Assembly (NCBI RefSeq): GCF_000936425.1
Contig: NZ_AVFK01000025.1
Coordinates: 1-64,000 of the forward strand
From: Skermanella aerolata KACC 11604
GTDB lineage: Bacteria; Pseudomonadota; Alphaproteobacteria; Azospirillales; Azospirillaceae
Reading direction: 5' to 3'
Length of the DNA stretch: 64,000 nt
Of this stretch, positions 56,751 to 64,000 are shown in pieces (position 1 is the first letter of the stretch; every line of letters starts with the position of its first letter). The translations under genes were made by a program, and so were the position numbers. The notes below the pieces were generated by a model, which saw only the letters and a program-made list of their open reading frames with translations, was not told the DNA's origin and ran no database searches.

Positions 56751-57644
56751 ATGAAAGTGCACAGGATCAGCGCCGTCTTGACGGCCCTATTGTTTTCCAT
56801 ATTCGGCAGCGCCGGTGCCGCCCTGGCCCAGGGTAACGACGTCGGAGTCGCGCACCCCTGGCAGCTCGGCCTCCAGGAGTCGGCTTCTCCGGTGAAAGAG
56901 CAGCTGACCGATTTCCACAACCTTCTGCTGGTGGTCATCACCGCCATCACCCTGCTGGTGCTGGCGCTGCTGGTCTACGTGATGGTTCGCTTCAACGCGA
57001 AGAAGAACCCGACCCCGACCCGGACTTCCCATAATACCATCCTCGAGGTGGCTTGGACGGTCCTGCCGGTGGTCATCCTGGTGGTAATCGCGGTGCCGTC
57101 GTTCAAGGTCCTGTACTTCATGGACAAGACCGAGAATGCCGACATGACCCTGAAGGTGATCGGACACCAGTGGTACTGGGAATACCAGTACCCGGATCAT
57201 GAAGACCTGACCTTCAGCAGCTACATGATCCCGGACGAGGACATCCAGCCCGGCCAGCACCGCCTGCTGGAAACGGACAACCGGATCGTCCTGCCGGTCG
57301 ACAGCAACATCCGGATCATCATCACGGCCGGCGATGTGCTCCATAGCTGGGCGATGCCGGCGCTGGGCGTCAAGAAGGACGCCATTCCGGGCCGCCTGAA
57401 CGAGACCTGGGCGCGGATCGACCGCGAGGGCGTCTACTATGGCCAGTGCTCGGAGATCTGCGGCACCAACCATGGGTACATGCCGATCACGATCGAAGCG
57501 GTTTCCAAGGAACGGTTCGCTCAGTGGCTTGTCGAAGCCAAGGAAGAGTTCGCGTCGAACTCTGATCGCAAGGCGCCTGCCGTACAGGTTGCACAGAGCG
57601 TCGGCGATCAGGTTCCGGCGGCAGCGACTCCGTCGGCGAAGTAA
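56751..57644 (+). CDS. ctaC: Cytochrome c oxidase subunit II
   Basis: A 297-aa subunit of the aa3-type oxidase: a signal peptide, two transmembrane helices (about 58-80 and 100-122) and a periplasmic cupredoxin domain with the CuA site CSEICGTNHGYM, plus GHQWYWEYQYPD for electron entry from cytochrome c. The C-terminal tail is longer and polar. ATG 56751 gives a signal peptide with cleavage near ALAQ. It is the first gene of the operon. Confidence 0.96.
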   Translation: MKVHRISAVLTALLFSIFGSAGAALAQGNDVGVAHPWQLGLQESASPVKEQLTDFHNLLLVVITAITLLVLALLVYVMVRFNAKKNPTPTRTSHNTILEVAWTVLPVVILVVIAVPSFKVLYFMDKTENADMTLKVIGHQWYWEYQYPDHEDLTFSSYMIPDEDIQPGQHRLLETDNRIVLPVDSNIRIIITAGDVLHSWAMPALGVKKDAIPGRLNETWARIDREGVYYGQCSEICGTNHGYMPITIEAVSKERFAQWLVEAKEEFASNSDRKAPAVQVAQSVGDQVPAAATPSAK

Positions 57645-57722
57645 TGAAAAGGGGCGCTCGGCTGCGCGGCACCGGACGAGGGGTGCGGCGTATCGCCGGG
57701 GCCAATGACAACCCGAGGGTAA

Positions 57723-59339
<1,617 letters not shown>

Positions 59340-59375
59340 GTAAGTTAAAAGAAGACCGGGGAAGAAGTACGAGAC

Positions 59376-60305
59376 ATGACGGACATCACCATGCGGCCCG
59401 ACGCCGAGGCGTCGGTCGGCGGCGTCGCTACAGGCAGCGTCCGCGACTATTTCGAACTACTGAAGCCCCGTGTCATGTCGCTGGTGGTGTTCAGCGGCTT
59501 TGCCGGGATGATCGTGGCTCCCGGCCACCTCCATCCCGTCTTGGCCCTGACCGCCATCCTCTGCATCGCGGTGGCCGCCGGGGCGTCCGGCGCCATCAAC
59601 ATGTGGTACGAGCGGGATATCGACGCCGTCATGCACCGGACGTCGAACCGTCCGCTGCCGGAAGGCCGGGTCGATCCGGACGAGGCGCTGTCGTTCGGCG
59701 TCGTCCTGACCATTGGCTCCATCGCCCTGATGGGGCTGGCGGTCAACTGGGTGGCGGCCGGGCTGCTGGCACTGGCCTCATTCGTCTATGTCTTCGTCTA
59801 CACGATCTGGCTGAAGCGCCGCACGCCGCAGAATATCGTGATCGGCGGCGCTTCCGGCGCCTTTCCGCCGATGATCGGCTGGGCGGCGGTGACTGGCGAC
59901 GTCAGCGTCGCATCGGTCCTGCTGTTCCTGCTGATCTTCATGTGGACGCCGCCGCATTTCTGGGCGCTGGCCCTGTTCCGGAACGGCGACTATACCCGCG
60001 CCGGCGTTCCCATGCTTCCGGTCGTGGCCGGCGAGCGCGAGACCAAGAAGCAGATGCTGATCTACACGCTGCTGCTTCTGCCGATCGCGGTGTCGCCGTA
60101 CTTCGTCGGCATTGCCGGACTGCCGTATCTGGCAGGCTCCACCGTGCTGGGTGTTCTGTTCGTCGTGTTCGCGGTGCAGGTCTGCCGCGACAAGACGGAC
60201 CGTTCGGCCAAGCAGATGTTCGGCTTCTCGATCCTCTACCTGTTCCTGCTGCTTTCCCTGCTGATCGGGGAACAGCTTTACGGACCGCTGATCCGGTTCG
60301 GCTGA
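59376..60305 (+). CDS. ctaB: Protohaem IX farnesyltransferase
   Basis: A 309-aa UbiA-family membrane enzyme that makes haem O, the precursor of haem A for the oxidase. The motif [12 protein letters not shown] and the second Asp-rich loop preceded by [17 protein letters not shown] are typical. There are about nine membrane helices. It lies within the cox operon, 36 bases after subunit I. Confidence 0.95.
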   Translation: MTDITMRPDAEASVGGVATGSVRDYFELLKPRVMSLVVFSGFAGMIVAPGHLHPVLALTAILCIAVAAGASGAINMWYERDIDAVMHRTSNRPLPEGRVDPDEALSFGVVLTIGSIALMGLAVNWVAAGLLALASFVYVFVYTIWLKRRTPQNIVIGGASGAFPPMIGWAAVTGDVSVASVLLFLLIFMWTPPHFWALALFRNGDYTRAGVPMLPVVAGERETKKQMLIYTLLLLPIAVSPYFVGIAGLPYLAGSTVLGVLFVVFAVQVCRDKTDRSAKQMFGFSILYLFLLLSLLIGEQLYGPLIRFG

Positions 60306-60339
60306 TCCGCCCGACCAAAGAAGTGCAAGGACTACCACC

Positions 60340-60489
60340 ATGAACGCCGACCGTATTCAGATCACCCGGCTGACCGATGAGCAGAAGCGCAAGCGGCGCG
60401 GCAAGAACATCGCCGTGATGGTGGCGCTGCTGGCGCTGGTGGCGCTGCTCTACGTCATCACCCTGGTCCGGATCGGGGGGAACGCATGA
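60340..60489 (+). CDS. CoxF-like small membrane protein
   Basis: A 49-aa protein: a basic N terminus (RLTDEQKRKRRGKNIA) and one transmembrane helix (MVALLALVALLYVITLV). Position between ctaB and ctaG matches the small CoxF-type proteins of alphaproteobacterial oxidase operons. The stop codon overlaps the ctaG start (ATGA at 60486-60489), so the two are coupled. Its role in oxidase assembly is inferred from context. Confidence 0.8.
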   Translation: MNADRIQITRLTDEQKRKRRGKNIAVMVALLALVALLYVITLVRIGGNA

Positions 60490-61085
60490 GCGAAAACCGC
60501 GACCCGCGGGACATGCGCCGGCGCAACCTGACCGTGATGGTCAGCCTGGTCGGCTTGGTGTTCGGCATGATTGGGCTGTCGTTTGCGTCGGTGCCGCTCT
60601 ACAACCTGTTCTGCAAGGTTACCGGTTTCGGCGGGACGACGCAGGTGGCGGAAGGTCCGGCGGGCGAGATCCTGGACCGCACGGTCAAGGTGCGGTTCAA
60701 CGCCGACGTCAACGGGGCGCTGCCCTGGGGCTTCAGGCCGGACACCCACGAGATGGAAGTCCGGATCGGCGAGTCCGCCATAACCAGCTACCGCGCCACC
60801 AACCATTCCGACCAGCCGATCGTCGGCATGGCGACGTACAACGTGACGCCCGACAAGGCCGGGATCTACTTCAACAAGATCCAGTGCTTCTGCTTCGACG
60901 AGCAGCGGCTGGAACCGGGGCAGACGGTGGACATGCCCGTCTATTTCTTCGTCGATCCGGCAATGGCCGACGATCCCAAGCTGGACGACGTCTCGACCAT
61001 CACCCTGTCCTACACCTTCTTCCGGGCACATGACGATCCGGGGCTGGTGTCCAAGGCGGGGCCTAATCCCAATGCAGTCAACTGA
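60486..61085 (+). CDS. ctaG: Cytochrome c oxidase assembly protein CtaG/Cox11
   Basis: A 199-aa copper chaperone delivering copper to CuB. One N-terminal transmembrane helix (VMVSLVGLVFGMIGLSFASV) is followed by a periplasmic domain with the copper-binding CFCF motif in KIQCFCFDEQRLEPG, and the VPLYNLFCKVTGF segment with a further Cys. It is translationally coupled to the small upstream gene. Confidence 0.95.
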   Translation: MSENRDPRDMRRRNLTVMVSLVGLVFGMIGLSFASVPLYNLFCKVTGFGGTTQVAEGPAGEILDRTVKVRFNADVNGALPWGFRPDTHEMEVRIGESAITSYRATNHSDQPIVGMATYNVTPDKAGIYFNKIQCFCFDEQRLEPGQTVDMPVYFFVDPAMADDPKLDDVSTITLSYTFFRAHDDPGLVSKAGPNPNAVN

Positions 61086-61149
61086 CTGAAACGTCCAACT
61101 GACTCAAACGTCATCCAACGATAAGAGCAAAGAACGAGGGTTACACAGC

Positions 61150-62007
61150 ATGGCCGAGTTGAACGCGCACAATCCCGGCGTCTACCCCGGAGGCGTTTCG
61201 GCCGCCGACGGCCATGGCGCCGAGGGCGGTCACACGCACCAATACCATCTGGTCAATCCCAGCCCGTGGCCGCTGCTGGGCGCATTCTCCGCCGGCCTGA
61301 TGGCGGTCGGCGGCGTCATGTACATGCATGGCAGCGGCTGGCTCCTGGCGGCCCTGGGCTTCCTGTGCGTCCTGACCGTGATGGCCGGGTGGTGGCGCGA
61401 CGTGGTCCGCGAGTCGGTCCACGAGAAGGCCCATACTCCCATCGTCAAGCTGGGCCTGCGCTACGGCATGTCGCTGTTCATCGCCTCTGAGGTGATGTTC
61501 TTCGCGGCGTTCTTCTGGGCCTTCTTCGACGCCAGCCTGTATCCGAAGGAAGCGATCGGGGGCGTCTGGCCGCCGGAGAACATCGAGACGTTCAACGCCT
61601 TCCACCTGCCGCTGATGATGACCCTGATCCTGCTGCTGTCGGGCACCACGGTCACCTGGGCGCACCATGCGATCGTCGAGGGCGACCGGAAGACGGCGAG
61701 CGTGGCCTTGGGCCTGACGGTGATCCTGGGCATCCTGTTCAGCTGCTTCCAGGTCTACGAATACAGCCACGCCCATTTCGGCTTCTCGGATGGGATCTAT
61801 CCGTCGACCTTCTTCATGGCGACCGGCTTCCACGGATTCCACGTCCTGATCGGGACGATCTTCCTGGCGGTCTGTTGGTTCCGGGTAAGGTCGGGCCACT
61901 TCACCCCGAAGAGCCATTTCGGGTTCGAAGCAGCCGCCTGGTACTGGCACTTCGTCGACGTGGTCTGGCTGTTCCTGTTCGTTTCGATCTACTGGTGGGG
62001 AGCCTGA
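61150..62007 (+). CDS. ctaE: Cytochrome c oxidase subunit III
   Basis: A 285-aa subunit with seven transmembrane helices that stabilises the oxidase and supports proton uptake. Signature stretches are HQYHLVNPSPWPLLGAFSAG, ASEVMFFAAFFWAFFDASL, GFHGFHVLIGTIFLAVCW and FEAAAWYWHFVDVVWLFLF. It is preceded by a 64-base gap after ctaG. The DUF983 gene follows closely, with its likely ribosome site inside the end of this gene. Confidence 0.97.
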   Translation: MAELNAHNPGVYPGGVSAADGHGAEGGHTHQYHLVNPSPWPLLGAFSAGLMAVGGVMYMHGSGWLLAALGFLCVLTVMAGWWRDVVRESVHEKAHTPIVKLGLRYGMSLFIASEVMFFAAFFWAFFDASLYPKEAIGGVWPPENIETFNAFHLPLMMTLILLLSGTTVTWAHHAIVEGDRKTASVALGLTVILGILFSCFQVYEYSHAHFGFSDGIYPSTFFMATGFHGFHVLIGTIFLAVCWFRVRSGHFTPKSHFGFEAAAWYWHFVDVVWLFLFVSIYWWGA

Positions 62008-62011
62008 CGCC

Positions 62012-62431
62012 CTGACATCGAACCCTTACCCCAAGTTCTCCCCGGTCGCGGCGGCGCTGAAATGCCGCTGTCCGCGATGCGGGAAGGGCCGGCTCTACAA
62101 AGGGTTCCTGACCGTCGCCGACCGGTGCGAGTGCTGCGGCCTCGCACTGGCGCGGGGCGACAGCGGCGACGGTCCCGCCGTTTTCATGACCTTCATCCTG
62201 GGCTTCACGGTTGTCCCGGTGGCCCTATGGGTCGCGATGTCGGTCGATTGGCCGCTCTGGCTTCACGCCGTCGTCTGGACCGTCGTCATCCTGGGCTTGT
62301 CGCTGGGCATGCTGCGGCCGGCCAAGGCCTACCTGATGGCCTTGCAGTTCCGCCACCGGTCCAGCGAATACGATCTGCCCGACCTGCCGGGCGATTTCCC
62401 CCGTAAAACTCCCCCGAACCCGCGGGACTGA
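62012..62431 (+). CDS. DUF983 family protein, probable CTG start
   Basis: A 139-aa membrane protein. The frame has no ATG, GTG or TTG before ATG 62186, yet the family's N-terminal zinc-ribbon (CRCPRCGKGRLYKGF, then DRCECCGLAL) lies upstream of that ATG. CTG at 62012 starts TSNPYPKFSPVAAALK, the normal beginning of this family, and has GGGGAG about 10 bases upstream inside the ctaE end. Two transmembrane helices follow the ribbon. Function is unknown; it is a regular member of oxidase operons. Confidence 0.8.
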   Translation: MTSNPYPKFSPVAAALKCRCPRCGKGRLYKGFLTVADRCECCGLALARGDSGDGPAVFMTFILGFTVVPVALWVAMSVDWPLWLHAVVWTVVILGLSLGMLRPAKAYLMALQFRHRSSEYDLPDLPGDFPRKTPPNPRD

Positions 62432-62434
62432 CCC

Positions 62435-63208
62435 ATGCCTGCGCTGGTTGAGAAAGAACAAGACGGACGCCGCTTCCGTCCCGGTCTGGCCGCAACCCTC
62501 TTTACCCTTGCCGCCGTCGCCATCATGCTGGGTCTCGGCACCTGGCAGGTCGAGCGGCTGGCCTGGAAGAGCGCGCTGATCGAGCGGATCGAGAGCGGCC
62601 TGCGCGCCGCCCCAGCGCCCCTTCCGACCGAAATCGAGAACCCCGCCGACTGGGACTTCCGTCGCGTCGCCGTCACCGGCCGGTTCCTCCACGACTTTGA
62701 GCTGAACCTTGCCGCCCGCAGCATGAACGGCCAGATCGGCTACCAGATCGTGACGCCGCTGAAGCGCGACGACGGGTCGCTGGTGCTGGTCAACCGGGGT
62801 TGGGTGCCGCTAGACAGGCGCGCTCCCGAGTCCCGGACCGAGGGGCTGCCGGAGGGCACCGTCACCGTCGAGGGCGTCGCCCGTGTCCCGGCACCCCAGG
62901 GCTGGATGCAACCCGACAACGATCCAGCGGCCAACATGTGGTTCTGGTACGACGTGCCCCGGATGGCCGCCCAGGTCGGGCAGGCGGGAGCGGACCCCGG
63001 AGCCGGCGTCGGCGAGCCGCTTCCTGTCATCGTCGAGGCGGGAGACGCCCCGAACCCCGGCGGGTTCCCGATCGGCGGCCGGACCAACGTGAACATCTCC
63101 AACAACCACCTGCAATACGCCTTCACGTGGTACAGCTTGGCGGTTACGCTTATCGTGATCTACTTCGTGTTCCACTGGCGGCGCGGCTCCGAGGATAGGG
63201 AGCCCTGA
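62435..63208 (+). CDS. SURF1 family oxidase assembly protein
   Basis: A 257-aa protein with an N-terminal transmembrane helix (LAATLFTLAAVAIMLGLGTWQ) and a C-terminal one (YAFTWYSLAVTLIVIYFVFHW). These enclose a periplasmic domain with DWDFRRVAVTGRFLHD and LVNRGWVPLD. SURF1 proteins aid haem a insertion into subunit I. The start is three bases after the DUF983 stop codon. It is the last gene of the cox assembly set. Confidence 0.94.
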   Translation: MPALVEKEQDGRRFRPGLAATLFTLAAVAIMLGLGTWQVERLAWKSALIERIESGLRAAPAPLPTEIENPADWDFRRVAVTGRFLHDFELNLAARSMNGQIGYQIVTPLKRDDGSLVLVNRGWVPLDRRAPESRTEGLPEGTVTVEGVARVPAPQGWMQPDNDPAANMWFWYDVPRMAAQVGQAGADPGAGVGEPLPVIVEAGDAPNPGGFPIGGRTNVNISNNHLQYAFTWYSLAVTLIVIYFVFHWRRGSEDREP

Positions 63209-63249
63209 CCGCCGGAACACCCCCAACGAACGACTTCAGGGAGGCTCGG

Positions 63250-64000
63250 ATGTCCGCCTATCAGACGCTGGAACGGCGCTTCGCCCGGCTCGCCGCGATC
63301 AACGACGCGCTCGGCATCCTGCACTGGGATACCGAGACGCTGATGCCTCCCGGCGCCGCCGACGGCAGGGCGGAGCAGCTTGCGACCCTGAAGGTCCTGA
63401 GCCACGAGTTGCTGACCGACGACGACAACGCCGACCTGCTGGCCGACGCCGAGCACGAGCGCGAGCTTTCCAACTGGCAGGAAGCCAACCTGCACGAGAT
63501 GCGCCGCGCCTATCTCCATGCGACGGCGGTGCCGGGCGATCTGGTCGAGGCAAGCTCCCGCGCGATTTCCCGCTGCGAGATGGTCTGGCGCGAAGCCCGC
63601 CCAGCCGGCGACTTCGCGATGCTGCTGCCCAGCCTGTCGGAAGTGCTGAACCTCCAGCGCCAGATCGCTGCCGCAAAGGCCGAGGCGCTGGGCTGTTCCC
63701 TGTACGAGGCGCTGCTGGACAGCTACGAGCCGGGCGGCAACACCGACCATATCGACAAGGTGTTCGGCGACCTCCGGGCCTTCCTGCCGGGCTTCATCGG
63801 CGAGGTGCTGGAGCGCCAGAAGAGCCGACCGGACATCCTGCCCCTCCAGGGGCCGTTCCCCATCGAAACCCAGCGGGCGCTGGGCGTCCGGATGATGCAG
63901 GCCGCCGGCTTCGACTTCAACAAGGGCCGGCTGGACATCAGCCTCCACCCGTTCTGCGGCGGCGCCACCCATGACGTGCGGCTGACCACCCGCTACGACG
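63250..64000 (+). CDS. Carboxypeptidase Taq (M32 family), 3' truncated by window edge
   Basis: The first 250 residues of an M32 metallocarboxypeptidase. It opens MSAYQTLERRFARLAAINDA, then LGILHWDTETLMPPGAA, which is diagnostic of the family. The frame stays open to base 64000, and the zinc-binding HExxH lies beyond the window. GGGAGG ends about 6 bases before ATG 63250. It follows SURF1 by 41 bases and may be cotranscribed or independent. Confidence 0.92.
   Translation, partial: MSAYQTLERRFARLAAINDALGILHWDTETLMPPGAADGRAEQLATLKVLSHELLTDDDNADLLADAEHERELSNWQEANLHEMRRAYLHATAVPGDLVEASSRAISRCEMVWREARPAGDFAMLLPSLSEVLNLQRQIAAAKAEALGCSLYEALLDSYEPGGNTDHIDKVFGDLRAFLPGFIGEVLERQKSRPDILPLQGPFPIETQRALGVRMMQAAGFDFNKGRLDISLHPFCGGATHDVRLTTRYD

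Overview
The window is high-GC, gene-dense DNA from an alphaproteobacterium, most likely Rhodospirillales (Azospirillum/Skermanella-like). The basis is gene order and family content: ftsK-lolA, bamD-recN-ligA, pyrF-trpF downstream of ihfB-lapA, an aa3 oxidase operon with coxF-like/ctaG/DUF983/SURF1 genes, mmcB, and a tRNA-Arg(CCU) carrying a group I intron. Genus and species cannot be fixed from the sequence alone.

Layout. 1-3.1 kb: the end of ftsK, then lolA and a periplasmic cytochrome c. 3.1-9.0 kb: two membrane acyltransferases, an O-antigen-ligase-type protein with a possible coupled mini-ORF, a HAD phosphatase, a PAP2 phosphatase and a small Tat-exported protein. 9.07-9.39 kb: tRNA-Arg(CCU) split by a 239-nt group I intron. 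9.5-15.2 kb: polA, a glycine-rich 93-residue protein behind a sigma-54-type promoter with an upstream dyad, a PAS hybrid histidine kinase and a SemiSWEET-like transporter. 15.5-19.8 kb: mmcB, a family-9 glycosyltransferase, a degenerate EAL-type protein, a ClpP-fold lipoprotein and msrB. 20-24 kb: a protein built from 31-residue repeats and two GT-B glycosyltransferases. 24-33.6 kb: a nitronate-monooxygenase-family protein, a glycerophosphodiesterase, a lysine-2,3-aminomutase-like radical SAM enzyme, an Rpn-type nuclease, a secreted nuclease, an SdhAF4-like protein, htpX and an ABC exporter.

33.7-42.0 kb is a complete high-affinity potassium uptake operon: a 27-residue leader ORF, then kdpF, kdpA, kdpB, kdpC, kdpD and kdpE, all on the minus strand, with phased TTATA boxes upstream. 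42.19-45.09 kb, between tRNA-Thr(CGU) and ihfB, is the accessory part. It holds a broken DUF4143-type gene, a 22-bp triple repeat, REP-like palindromes, two AT-rich genes for exported proteins of unknown function, an antitoxin-like HTH remnant and a possible free-standing mini-gene.

45.1-49.9 kb: ihfB, lapA, an ornithine-cyclodeaminase-family gene and a sarcosine-oxidase-like gene packed against pyrF-trpF, then a 2TM protein and acylphosphatase. 49.9-54.5 kb: bamD-recN-ligA on the minus strand. 54.9-64 kb: a DUF3422 protein and the cytochrome aa3 oxidase operon (coxB, coxA, ctaB, coxF-like, ctaG, coxC, DUF983 with a probable CTG start, SURF1), followed by a truncated M32 carboxypeptidase. An FNR/FixK-like box lies just downstream of a candidate promoter for that operon.

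No CRISPR array, rRNA, intact insertion sequence or known defence system was found. The least explained items are the sigma-54-linked glycine-rich gene, the 31-residue repeat protein, the AT-rich exported pair and the 44.6-kb mini-gene.
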